Notes under the pieces: generated by a model
Database searches by the model: none
Told to the model about the DNA's origin: nothing
Seen by the model: only the letters and a program-made list of their open reading frames with translations
IMG/VR virus record: IMGVR_UViG_3300005563_000038
Coordinates: 1 to 61,757 of that record
Reading direction: 5' to 3' (one strand)
DNA from: a virus
DNA: 61,757 nucleotides
Translations under genes and position numbers: made by a program
Shown: positions 24,918 to 33,294 of the stretch, one piece after another
Layout: each line of letters begins with the position of its first letter
Numbering within the stretch: position 1 is the first letter of the stretch

Positions 24918-26924
24918 ATGTCGATTCACAACGACGATGACGACGACACCAACGGTGCCGCTCCGACTCCTTCGTCTCCGCCGCCTGCCGCCGCCGCTCC
25001 GGTGAGCCAGCCGCCGTCGCCGAGCACCCTGCTCGCCGCCAGCCAGCGCTCGCCCGCCCCGACCCCGGTCCCGGTCCCGCAACCTCCTCAACAGCAACGC
25101 CAATCCATGAACGCGAACGCATCCCCCCTGAGCTCCCTGTCCCTGCCCGGCAACCTGGCCCCGCTGTCGCTGACGCCGGCCGCCGACGCCATCAAGAACT
25201 TCGTCGAGACGGCCCAGAAGATCATCGGCACCCCCGGTGAAGGCTACGACGTCAAGCTGCTGGTCGTGTCCCACAACGACACGCCCATCACGCTGTTCGC
25301 CGCCTCCGTGGTCGTCGTGGTCCAGCACAAGGCGCAGCCCGATGCGGCCCTGGGCTACCACACCCTGATCATGGGCGACACCGCCGGCCCGATCCAGAAC
25401 GAGTTCGTGCCGATCCCCGGTCACGGCCAGGTCGAAGTCGTGCGCGTCGTGGGCGAGTCGTACAACGACGAGTACCGCGCGGCCGTGGCCACGATGCTGC
25501 AGAAGCACTTCCCCAAGGTCGATCCGAAGAAGATGTTCGACTCCGAAGGCCAGGTCGTGCCGGCCGGCTACAACGGCAAGGACGAATCGCTGGTGCGCGT
25601 CACCATCGCTTCGGCTCTCGTCGCCGCGGCCACGCTGCTGAACCAGAACACCCCGGGCTTCACGGACCTGTCCCTGATCGCCGGCGCCGAGAAGCTCCAG
25701 ACCGTCGCCAAGCTGCAGTTCGGCCAAGGCCAGACCGCCGACTCGGTCGGCCAGCCCCAGCGCACCGACATCAAGATCACCTTCTCCGAAGTCAGCGGCC
25801 AGGCGCGCCAGCAGAACCAGGGCCTGCAGTCCCTGAATTCCGGCCAGGTCCTCAAGCCCCTGCTGAACATCGGCGGCTTCACCGACCTGGTGTGGCACCC
25901 GTCGTCCGAGGTCACCGCGCACAACCCGTACGCGGCCGCCTACGGCACGCCGGCGCAGCACCAGTCGATGCCCTACCTGTACCAGCCGCGCTTCGTGATC
26001 ACCCACGTCGAAGCTCCGCAGCTGCGCACGATGCCGGGCACCCTGCTGGGCCTGATCTCGACGCTGACCATGCGCGACAACAACAACTGGATGGCCTCGT
26101 TCACCCGCCCGACGGGTCCCGAGCAGGACATCCACGACATCGGCGCCATCGGCATCGAGGCCAACATCGGCCGCGATCCGTCGGGCTTCGGCAAGCCGTT
26201 CGAGACGCGCGCCGCGACGTTCAACGACGCCGAGCAAGCGCTCATGCTGCGTGCCTACGTGCGCCCCGAACTCGCGATCTCCATGGACGTCGACGAGTGC
26301 GGCCCGAGCACCTGGCTGACTTCCGCCTTCCTGGCGGCGGCCCGCAACAACCAGGCCGCGCACGACTTCATCCTGGAGTCGGCCAACCTGCTGACCAACG
26401 GCAACTTCGCCGCGCTGTGGAACCCGGCCTGGAAGATCGTCATCAACGACGAGTCCCGCGTGCACCTGGGTCACTACACGGACGGCAAGGGCAACGTGCG
26501 CGACATCCGCGACATCGACCACCTGTGCGTGCTCAACGTCCGTGGCGAGACCGATCCGCGCATCGCGCGCGACTGGTCCAACACCTGGGCCAAGATCGGC
26601 TACCCGATCGAGCTGCGCCTGCGTGAGCGCCTGCGCATCATGAACATGATCTCGAGCTCCATCGTGATCACGGGCTACGCGCATCGCATCACCTTCACCA
26701 CCAACTTCCTGAACACGCTCGAGCGCGCGATCGCGGCCACCGGCCTGTCCATCCGCGCCGACACGCCGTACCAGGACCTGGGCGACCAGGGCCGCGCCAG
26801 CGCCGACTGGCTGTCCGCGGGCGCTCTCGCCTCCGGCCAGTCCACGTTCACGCGCAGCTACGGCGGCCAGCAGAGCCAGGGCGGCGGCTCCGGTTCCAGC
26901 AGCTTCGGCCGCTGGAGCCGCTGA
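24918..26924 (+). CDS. Candidate phage nucleus shell protein (ChmA-like), 668 aa
   Basis: ATG at 24918 with AAAGGAAAGAG just upstream. The 668-residue product has a disordered acidic then Pro/Ala/Ser-rich N-terminus (about residues 1-75), a long folded core, and a Gly/Gln/Ser-rich C-terminal tail ending FGRWSR. Core segments include LLVVSHNDTPITLFAAS, GYHTLIMGDTAG, and IVITGYAHRITFTTNFL near the end. Flexible tails around a core, this length, extreme codon bias, its own promoter and the following RNAP beta' gene all match what is known of ChmA (phiKZ gp54, 201phi2-1 gp105), which forms the lattice enclosing replicating phage DNA. I could not align it; a major capsid or other abundant protein is the alternative. 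Confidence 0.55.
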   Translation: MSIHNDDDDDTNGAAPTPSSPPPAAAAPVSQPPSPSTLLAASQRSPAPTPVPVPQPPQQQRQSMNANASPLSSLSLPGNLAPLSLTPAADAIKNFVETAQKIIGTPGEGYDVKLLVVSHNDTPITLFAASVVVVVQHKAQPDAALGYHTLIMGDTAGPIQNEFVPIPGHGQVEVVRVVGESYNDEYRAAVATMLQKHFPKVDPKKMFDSEGQVVPAGYNGKDESLVRVTIASALVAAATLLNQNTPGFTDLSLIAGAEKLQTVAKLQFGQGQTADSVGQPQRTDIKITFSEVSGQARQQNQGLQSLNSGQVLKPLLNIGGFTDLVWHPSSEVTAHNPYAAAYGTPAQHQSMPYLYQPRFVITHVEAPQLRTMPGTLLGLISTLTMRDNNNWMASFTRPTGPEQDIHDIGAIGIEANIGRDPSGFGKPFETRAATFNDAEQALMLRAYVRPELAISMDVDECGPSTWLTSAFLAAARNNQAAHDFILESANLLTNGNFAALWNPAWKIVINDESRVHLGHYTDGKGNVRDIRDIDHLCVLNVRGETDPRIARDWSNTWAKIGYPIELRLRERLRIMNMISSSIVITGYAHRITFTTNFLNTLERAIAATGLSIRADTPYQDLGDQGRASADWLSAGALASGQSTFTRSYGGQQSQGGGSGSSSFGRWSR

Positions 26925-27053
26925 ACGGCTCACTCCGACCTTGAGCTAGGTTAGTTGTCGATACACCACCAGTCAGACGGTGGGTAGGCGATAACAACAC
27001 GAGGCTCAGGGTTGTTCTCCTGCATCGACCTACGCGTTGCAAGTCAGAAACTG

Positions 27054-27083
27054 GGAGGACTCCGCAAGGGGTCCTCCTTTTTT
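27054..27083 (+). terminator. Intrinsic terminator with U6 tail
   Basis: GGAGGAC(T)CC, loop GCAA, GG(G)GTCCTCC, followed by TTTTTT. It ends the 668-residue gene after a trailer of about 130 bases that contains further weak stems (CCACC/GGTGG near 26970). Here the tail is a plain U-tract, not TTTATG. Confidence 0.85.
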
Positions 27084-27144
27084 CACCGGCTTGATGAATC
27101 CAATGTGTGGTGTCGTTTAAGGTAACACGTAAAAAGGAGAGTGC

Positions 27145-28638
27145 ATGGGCGTTCATCTGGAACTAGTCAATTTTGACATAGAGTTCAATCGTCGCTCCGG
27201 CGGCGAGGCAGTCATCTTGAATGACCTGCCGATGTACACCAAGAAAGATCGTGAAGACTTCGATCGCCTGGTGTTCACCAAGTTCTCTGGCGACTTGCTC
27301 AGTTCAGTGCCGTCGTGTGACCGCGGCTGCTCGACGGGTGAGTACAACAAGAACATCATCTGTCCCGAATGTGGTACGCCGGTGCTACCCATTCTCGATC
27401 AAGACATCGAACCGGCCACGTGGATTCGTGCACCCCATGGCGTCGATGCGCTGATCAACCCGATGATCTGGGAGATGTTGTCCCAGCACTTCAAGTTCGG
27501 GAAATTCAACATCATCCATTTCCTCTGCGATACCGAATACAAGCCGGGGTTCATCCCCGACAAGATCGGCATGGTACTGGAGTTGTACGTGCAAGGCCAG
27601 CCCATCGAACGCGGGCTGAACTACTTCGTGCGCAACTTCTGGGAGATCATGGAGGGTCTGTTCAGCCTGAAGCCGTTCAAGAAGCCGCCGGGCCGCGCCC
27701 AGGTGCTTCGGCGAGTGCTGGACGACTATCGCGACTGCATCTTCTCGCAGTTCATCCCGATCACCCACCGGTCACTGTTGGTGCTCGAGCCCAACGAGCT
27801 CGGCATCTTCATCGACAAGGTCACGATCGGCGGCATGGACGCGATTCGCATGTTGGCCGGCATCGACACCGATGCCAACGTCTACAGCGTGCGGGTGCGC
27901 GAGAACCGGACTGCCAAGACGATCAACGAACTGACGATCTTCCAAAAGCAGACCTACGACAACAATTTCATCAGCAAGAAGGGCGTGTTCCGAAAGCACG
28001 TCTTTGCGACGCGGTCGTACTTCAGTTTCCGGGCTGTCGTGTCTTCGATCACGGACAAGCACCACTACCGCGAGATCTACATCCCGTGGGACATCGCGTG
28101 CTCCTTGCTGCGGGTGCATCTGCTCAACAAGCTGATGCGCATGGACTACACCCAGCCCGAAGCGGTCATGTTCCTCGAAGCGTATGCTCGCAAGAGCCAT
28201 CCGCTGCTCAAGGGCATGTTCGACGAGCTGATCGCAGAAGCTCCCAGCGGTATCGGGATCTGCTGCACGCTCAATCGGAATCCGTCTCTGGCACGCGGTT
28301 CCATCGAGCAGGTCTACATTTCGCGAATCAAGGAACCGGTGGAGGGCGAGACGCTCGACCCGACCGTGTCTTTGTCCATCCTGATCGTCAAGGCGCTCAA
28401 CTGCGACTTCGATGGCGATGCGCTGCAGTTCACGCTGGCGCTGGACCAACGGATCGAGAATGCGCTCGATGCCCTGGCTCCGGCCATGTCGCTGTTCGGT
28501 CTGGACAACCCGCGTCAACTGGCCAACACGGCCTCTTTGTCCAAGCCGGTGGTGGCCAACATCGCCGAGTGGATCGAAGAGCCTGCATTCGAAGACCCCA
28601 GCAAGCTGAAGTACATGCAACAGCTTGCCATGGCCTGA
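27145..28638 (+). CDS. RNA polymerase beta' subunit, N-terminal half
   Basis: phiKZ-like phages encode RNA polymerases whose beta and beta' are each divided into two proteins. This 497-residue product carries the beta' active centre: NCDFDGDAL at 419-427 matches the universal NADFDGD loop, whose three aspartates (421, 423, 425) hold the catalytic magnesium. CDRGC (58-62) and CPEC (73-76) form the N-terminal zinc ribbon. Its size suits the non-virion enzyme (phiKZ gp74 as I remember it), but the virion form cannot be excluded. ATG at 27145 follows AAAAAGGAGAG. It leads the run 27145-29298. Its C-terminal partner is probably 41870-43894. Confidence 0.9.
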   Translation: MGVHLELVNFDIEFNRRSGGEAVILNDLPMYTKKDREDFDRLVFTKFSGDLLSSVPSCDRGCSTGEYNKNIICPECGTPVLPILDQDIEPATWIRAPHGVDALINPMIWEMLSQHFKFGKFNIIHFLCDTEYKPGFIPDKIGMVLELYVQGQPIERGLNYFVRNFWEIMEGLFSLKPFKKPPGRAQVLRRVLDDYRDCIFSQFIPITHRSLLVLEPNELGIFIDKVTIGGMDAIRMLAGIDTDANVYSVRVRENRTAKTINELTIFQKQTYDNNFISKKGVFRKHVFATRSYFSFRAVVSSITDKHHYREIYIPWDIACSLLRVHLLNKLMRMDYTQPEAVMFLEAYARKSHPLLKGMFDELIAEAPSGIGICCTLNRNPSLARGSIEQVYISRIKEPVEGETLDPTVSLSILIVKALNCDFDGDALQFTLALDQRIENALDALAPAMSLFGLDNPRQLANTASLSKPVVANIAEWIEEPAFEDPSKLKYMQQLAMA

Positions 28639-28674
28639 GAAAGCAAGTCCAATTACAAGGGAAAGGAGCTTTAA

Positions 28675-29298
28675 ATGCCAATCGTAATTGACGGCGGTGC
28701 CACTGCCTTCAAGACGCTAGCATTCGGAATGCCGCATCAAGGGACTCTGAACTTCCTGGAGCACCGTCTCCAGCGAACCAGCGAGTATCTGAATGAAGCG
28801 GGTCGCGAATTCATGTCGCGTGGTCTGGAGATCTTCAACGAGTATGCCGGCAGCGAAGCCATGCGCAAAGCCAAGGCAGCTATTCGAAGTGTCCAGCACA
28901 TGTTCGACCCCAATGTGATCATGCCGCTGCACGACATCGGTGCCATTCAACAGGCGCCCATCTCGATGCAGCGCTGGATCATGGCCGAGCCCACGGTGCG
29001 ATCGCTGTTTCACCAGAACCGGTGCGATGGCTATTCGGACACCTATGTGGACATGCATCCGGGCCGCATCGGCAAGGATCATGAAGACTGGCGGGCGGTC
29101 ATGAATGGTCGCGTCGTGGAGACGCCGGAGAGCGAAGAGTACGAGTGGGAGTCCACCAACTACTTCGATGTCCGCGAAGATGATGTGCAACTGCAGCTCG
29201 TCGATCAGAATATGATCATCGACGTCTGGGACAAGCTCCGGGTGCTGGTCACCTCGGGCAAGGAAGATCCGACGTCGCCGCGCTGCGACTCGCTCTGA
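28675..29298 (+). CDS. Unknown protein (207 aa), downstream of RNAP beta' half
   Basis: ATG at 28675 with GAAAGGAG upstream, 36 bases after the RNAP gene. The 207-residue product starts MPIVIDGGATAFKTLAFGMPHQ. It has helical Arg/Glu-rich middle segments (LEHRLQRTSEYLNEAGREFM) and an aromatic, acidic C-terminal part (WESTNYFDVREDDVQ). No domain is recognised. Co-transcription with the polymerase subunit is likely; a U-tract terminator follows. It might be a virion protein or a polymerase accessory. Confidence 0.87.
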   Translation: MPIVIDGGATAFKTLAFGMPHQGTLNFLEHRLQRTSEYLNEAGREFMSRGLEIFNEYAGSEAMRKAKAAIRSVQHMFDPNVIMPLHDIGAIQQAPISMQRWIMAEPTVRSLFHQNRCDGYSDTYVDMHPGRIGKDHEDWRAVMNGRVVETPESEEYEWESTNYFDVREDDVQLQLVDQNMIIDVWDKLRVLVTSGKEDPTSPRCDSL

Positions 29299-29305
29299 CA
29301 GCAAA

Positions 29306-29337
29306 AAGAAGGGCCTTAACCAGCCCTTCTTTTTTTG
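29306..29337 (+). terminator. Classical intrinsic terminator, long U-run
   Basis: AAGAAGGGC (29306-29314), eight-base loop, GCCCTTCTT (29323-29331), then a run of T to 29336. It ends the 27145-29298 transcript. Confidence 0.9.
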
Positions 29338-29375
29338 TGTTAGCAGAGCCCGAACACCTTCTTCGAAAGTCTGTG

Positions 29376-29789
29376 ATGGCCATCAAACAAGTCCCCACAC
29401 TGTCTTCTGCTGGTTGGGTAGGAACCCCGGCCGAGAAGATCGATACCCTGATGACGTACTTTGTGTACACCATCAAAAACCAGACCTCCATCTTCGGTAG
29501 CAACGCCACGAGTCTGCAAGCCATTCTCGAAGACGCTGGTAACGACATGAACAAGGTCAGCTCCAACATGCGTACGGCATTAATTACGTACCTGGGTCAC
29601 TACTATGACTCAGTGAACGTGGACATCTCGTACGCGCTGACGGACCCGAAAACCTCGTCTTCTTTGACCACTGTTTCCGTCAATGTGACGGTGACCGAGG
29701 ACGGTAAAACGTACTCGGTGGAACAGCAGTTGCAGTTGATTGACGGCAAGTTCCAGTCCTTCATCGACATGACGTCAGCCGACAGCTGA
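29376..29789 (+). CDS. Unknown small protein (137 aa), virion-like
   Basis: The ATG at 29376 (MAIKQVPTLSSAGWVG) has GAAAG upstream; an in-frame non-ATG start 39 bases earlier is less likely because it falls in the terminator trailer. The product has a helical half and a strand-rich Thr/Ser/Val half (SSSLTTVSVNVTVTEDG) resembling small phage structural proteins. No family is named. It begins the unit 29376-30517. Confidence 0.85.
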   Translation: MAIKQVPTLSSAGWVGTPAEKIDTLMTYFVYTIKNQTSIFGSNATSLQAILEDAGNDMNKVSSNMRTALITYLGHYYDSVNVDISYALTDPKTSSSLTTVSVNVTVTEDGKTYSVEQQLQLIDGKFQSFIDMTSADS

Positions 29790-29833
29790 GGCTCTTCGCA
29801 CTTCCCAATTCCCTTTCCGACTGGATCCCAAAA

Positions 29834-30517
29834 ATGAACTTCGACCTGAATGCCGCCGTCGACCAGGCGCTGGACCAAAAGCTGGCCGAACGTGGCGCCC
29901 TGCTGGCCGCCCAATCGCTGCTGGCTGCCGGCAATGCGCTGCGCTCGCAAGCCTTCGCGATGACCGCCAACATCGACGTGCGCACGTTCGCCGCCAAGCC
30001 GGCCCAGCTGTCGGACGGCTCGGCCATCGTGCTGCTGACCTCGCTCAAGAACGTGGCCGGCACCTTCCGCCTGTTCGTCTCGCCGACCAAGCAAGCCGAC
30101 GGCAACCTGGTGCGCTCGATCCTGGTGGTCGCCGAGAACGAGGTCAACACGCTCCAGACCCAGTTCCTGACGCTGTCGGACGAGCAGAGCAACGAGCTGC
30201 ATCGCCAGCTCGAAGTGATCCAGCTGCCGCTGGAAGGCTCCATCGAGCTGTGTCTGGCGCTGATCTCGGCCCCGATCGAGAACTACGAGTACTTCGTCGA
30301 CCCGAACGCCCCCAAGGCCGACGAAGCGCCCGCTGACGGCGCCGGCGACGCTGCCCCGAGCGGTGACGCCGCCCTGGCTGCCGGCACCGAACTGGCCAAG
30401 GCTGCCGATCCGGTCGATGCCGCCCCGGCGGGCACGGCCGCTGCTGCGCTGGACGCCGGCTCGAACGGCACGGCCGCTGCCGACGTGGCTCCGGCTGCCG
30501 CCGAAGTCGCCAACTGA
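29834..30517 (+). CDS. Unknown protein with Ala/Asp-rich tail (227 aa)
   Basis: ATG at 29834. Residues 1 to about 150 form a folded helical/strand domain (MNFDLNAAVDQALDQKLAERG; LSDGSAIVLLTSLKNVAGTF). Residues from about 155 to the end are a low-complexity Ala/Asp/Gly/Pro tail with few charged side chains other than Asp and Glu. The same tail style appears at larger scale in the giant protein at 47036-50140. Codon bias is strong. A U-tract terminator follows immediately. Confidence 0.88.
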   Translation: MNFDLNAAVDQALDQKLAERGALLAAQSLLAAGNALRSQAFAMTANIDVRTFAAKPAQLSDGSAIVLLTSLKNVAGTFRLFVSPTKQADGNLVRSILVVAENEVNTLQTQFLTLSDEQSNELHRQLEVIQLPLEGSIELCLALISAPIENYEYFVDPNAPKADEAPADGAGDAAPSGDAALAAGTELAKAADPVDAAPAGTAAAALDAGSNGTAAADVAPAAAEVAN

Positions 30518-30550
30518 GGATTTCCTCCCTGCTTCTGAGAAGAGGCTTTG

Positions 30551-30586
30551 AAGCCAGGCGGGGTTCGCGCCCTGCCTGGCTTTTTT
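30551..30586 (+). terminator. Classical intrinsic terminator, U6 tail
   Basis: AAGCCAGGC (30551-30559), 14-base loop, GCCTGGCTT (30574-30582), then T-run. It follows the 227-residue gene. Confidence 0.9.
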
Positions 30587-30614
30587 GATGCAACAGGTAT
30601 TTTGGAGCTAAGAA

Positions 30615-31190
30615 ATGTCCAACGATCAACGCCCCGTTCGTACCAAGGGTAGCGAAATCAACGGCATCTGGGAGAGTCTGCAAGCGGCCGAACAGGCCGA
30701 GATGACGCGGTTGCCGGAGAACGTCTTTGCGGCCAACTTCGTTCCCTTCTTCGCGGGTGAACCCGTTCCCGACCACATCAACATGGGTACGTGGATCGGC
30801 ATTGCCGGTGGGCCGTTCCGCGAAGTCATGATCGTCAACCCGATCAATGGCGAAGAACTGTTCAAGGTGCCCGCCATGTTCGACATGGACGGCATGCGCG
30901 TTTCGGATCGCCGGGAGATCTCGGTGCGAGACGCCATCCAGAACATGATGAACCTGTCCAACGTCTCACCGGTGCGCGCCAAGGCCTACTTCGAACAGAA
31001 GATGGCCAGCCTCGGGCTTCAACAAGACCCGGCGCTGTTTGCCGACAAGTACGTCGACATGTGGAACGTGATTTTTGCGCGCTACAACAAGCCGCTGCTG
31101 ACCACTGTCGACAAGCTCAAGGAAAAGGTCGCCAAAGTGGCGGTCAACCGCACCAACACGTTCGTCGACGACGACGATAACCTGCTGTGA
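30615..31190 (+). CDS. Unknown protein (191 aa)
   Basis: ATG at 30615 with GGAGC upstream. The 191-residue product has a strand-rich centre (NMGTWIGIAGGPFREVMIVNP) and a Lys-rich helical end with an acidic DDDD cluster (NTFVDDDDNLL). No family is recognised. Its stop overlaps the GTG start of the phosphoesterase (GTGA at 31187), so the two are translationally coupled and could work together. Confidence 0.85.
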   Translation: MSNDQRPVRTKGSEINGIWESLQAAEQAEMTRLPENVFAANFVPFFAGEPVPDHINMGTWIGIAGGPFREVMIVNPINGEELFKVPAMFDMDGMRVSDRREISVRDAIQNMMNLSNVSPVRAKAYFEQKMASLGLQQDPALFADKYVDMWNVIFARYNKPLLTTVDKLKEKVAKVAVNRTNTFVDDDDNLL

Positions 31191-32317
31191 AGTATCCGCT
31201 GAGGATCGGCACAGCCAGCGATCTGCACCTGGGCCATCCTCGTAACGCTACGCCCTTCATCATCGAGAACTTGAAGAAGGCGTTTCCGGACAATGCCGAG
31301 ACGGCCGAGCTGGACATGATTGTGCTGGTCGGTGACGTCTTTGATGGCCTGTTGTCTCTGCCGGACAAAGTCATCACCGACATCGACTTTTGGATCATTG
31401 GCCTGTTGCGCCTGTGCGCCAAGCATGACATCGTCTTGCGCGTCCTCGAAGGTACACCGAGCCACGACTGGAAACAGTCGCAGCGCTTTGTGACCTGGAA
31501 CGAGGGCGCCAACATCGGGTGCGACCTGAAGTACGTCAAGAACCTGGAGATCGAGTACATCGAGCGGTTTGACGCCAATGTCCTTTATATCCCCGACGAG
31601 TGGGATCCGAGCACGGCCAAGACTTTGGAACAAGTCAAGGCCCTCATGGCGTTCAAGAATCTGCAGCAGGTGGATTTTGCGTTCATGCATGGCCAGTTCG
31701 AATACCAGCTGCCGCCCGTGGTCAAAGCGCCCAAGCACGATTCGGCCGAGTACTTGAAGATTGTCAAGCACCTGATCTTCATCGGTCACGTGCATCTGTT
31801 TAGCCAGTATGAGCGCATCGTGGCGCAAGGCTCGTTCGATCGTTTGGCCCACAACGAAGAAGGAGCCAAGGGTCACGTGCGCGCCGTGGTGCAAGACGAG
31901 CACAACTGGCAGATCAAGTTCATCGAAAACAAAGGTGCCCGAAAGTTTGTCACTATCGGGGTCATCGGCTACGATCCGGTCACTTGCTTTGGCGAGATCG
32001 AATCGCGGATCTACGACGACGACATCCCTGAAGACAGCTTCATTCGCATCGAATGTGAGAAGGGTCATCCCTTACTCAACAGTCTCGACCAGCTGATCCG
32101 TAAATGGCCAGCTTTCACGTGGTCGTCCATCGTCCGAGGCGATGATCCCGATAGTCCTGCGGTCTATCCGGACAGCGAACTCAATGACGACGACTACCAT
32201 CCCATCCAGATCACACGTGACAACGTGATCGATTTGGTGACCCAACATCTGCGCAACAAGCAAGCAGCCAACGACATGGTTGACTCGGTGGCCGGCGCGA
32301 TGAAGGCGATACTCTAA
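31187..32317 (+). CDS. Metallophosphoesterase, SbcD/Mre11-like nuclease
   Basis: The full calcineurin-type motif set is present: SDLHLGH (Asp 12, His 14), VGDVFDG (Asp 50, Asp 53), EGTPSHD (His 93, Asp 94; the usual Asn of GNHD is replaced), FMHGQF (His 168) and GHVH (His 201, His 203). In SbcD/Mre11 and T4 gp47 this module binds two metals and cuts DNA ends in recombination and repair with an ATPase partner (SbcC, gp46). The 376-residue length fits. No SbcC-like gene is visible here. The GTG at 31187 overlaps the preceding stop. Confidence 0.88.
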   Translation: MKYPLRIGTASDLHLGHPRNATPFIIENLKKAFPDNAETAELDMIVLVGDVFDGLLSLPDKVITDIDFWIIGLLRLCAKHDIVLRVLEGTPSHDWKQSQRFVTWNEGANIGCDLKYVKNLEIEYIERFDANVLYIPDEWDPSTAKTLEQVKALMAFKNLQQVDFAFMHGQFEYQLPPVVKAPKHDSAEYLKIVKHLIFIGHVHLFSQYERIVAQGSFDRLAHNEEGAKGHVRAVVQDEHNWQIKFIENKGARKFVTIGVIGYDPVTCFGEIESRIYDDDIPEDSFIRIECEKGHPLLNSLDQLIRKWPAFTWSSIVRGDDPDSPAVYPDSELNDDDYHPIQITRDNVIDLVTQHLRNKQAANDMVDSVAGAMKAIL

Positions 32318-32327
32318 GGAGCCGTAG

Positions 32328-33161
32328 ATGAATATCGGTCCAGTGGCTGCCCGCGTCGTCGGGCAGTTCCCTCTGTCGATCGCCACGTCGCTGGCCCTTG
32401 AAGGGGCTGTGGGCATACACCCCGATCATCCCGAGCAGAACAAAGATCTGCTCGTGACGTATCAGACGATGTGGGTGAATCTGAAGACGCTATTTCGAAA
32501 CCTGTACCAAGCCATTGACCGCGAAGCGATCCTGGGGGTGCGACCTGATGAACTGCTGGACGGCTTTGTCCAGGAAGTCAATCAGTTCGAATCGGTGATC
32601 GCCACGCTGACCAGTGGCAAGATGAAAGTCGTCTGGTACGTGTGTGATTACAAGGACCTGGACAAGGCCTATCCCCACGCGCTCCTTCGTGGCGACACCA
32701 CCAACTTGCAGCTGGCGTATTCGGCGGCCATGAAGTCCACGCTCGGTCCTTGGCTGCGCGTGTACAAAGACAAGGCCAAGTTCTTTCTCTTGAAGATCCG
32801 GGACTACAACGAGTCGCGTACGCTGATGCTCACGCATTATGCGATCGACTTGCTGGCTCCCAACTTCAAGAGTTTTGACCTGCTCGAATCGCATACTGGC
32901 GCGATCAAGTCCAAGCACCTGTGGTACACCAAGTACTACAACGGCAAGGACTATCCGCAGCTGCCTTTCCGGGAAGACTTGCTGCAAGTGTTTGGTGACA
33001 ACGAGACGTTCCGTCCGATGGCTCCGAGCATTCGCAAGCAAATCATCGAGATTGCCAAGCAGTACAACTGGTCGCCCGTGAGCACATCCGAGAAGGTGGA
33101 ATACGGGCTCAACCAGATCAAGGATCCGTATTTGAGGGATGTCCTGAGGTCGTTGCGATAG
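32328..33161 (+). CDS. Unknown protein (277 aa), DNA-metabolism context
   Basis: ATG at 32328, ten bases after the phosphoesterase, with AAGGAG upstream. The 277-residue product is Lys/Tyr-rich and helical (RNLYQAIDREAILGVRPDELLDGF; HLWYTKYYNGKDYPQLPF), with no known catalytic motif. Placement between an SbcD-like nuclease and an SSB-like protein suggests replication or recombination. It is one candidate for a recombination mediator or nuclease partner, but no sequence evidence decides. Confidence 0.86.
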   Translation: MNIGPVAARVVGQFPLSIATSLALEGAVGIHPDHPEQNKDLLVTYQTMWVNLKTLFRNLYQAIDREAILGVRPDELLDGFVQEVNQFESVIATLTSGKMKVVWYVCDYKDLDKAYPHALLRGDTTNLQLAYSAAMKSTLGPWLRVYKDKAKFFLLKIRDYNESRTLMLTHYAIDLLAPNFKSFDLLESHTGAIKSKHLWYTKYYNGKDYPQLPFREDLLQVFGDNETFRPMAPSIRKQIIEIAKQYNWSPVSTSEKVEYGLNQIKDPYLRDVLRSLR

Positions 33162-33294
33162 GCGTGTAGGGTGAGTTGGTTTTTACTTCGTGCCCCCATG
33201 ATTTGTAAACAACCAACCACACCCAAACAACGCTTTCCCGCAATGGGGCAGTATACGCCCTAACCTCAACCAACCTCAAAGATAGGTACTCAAA

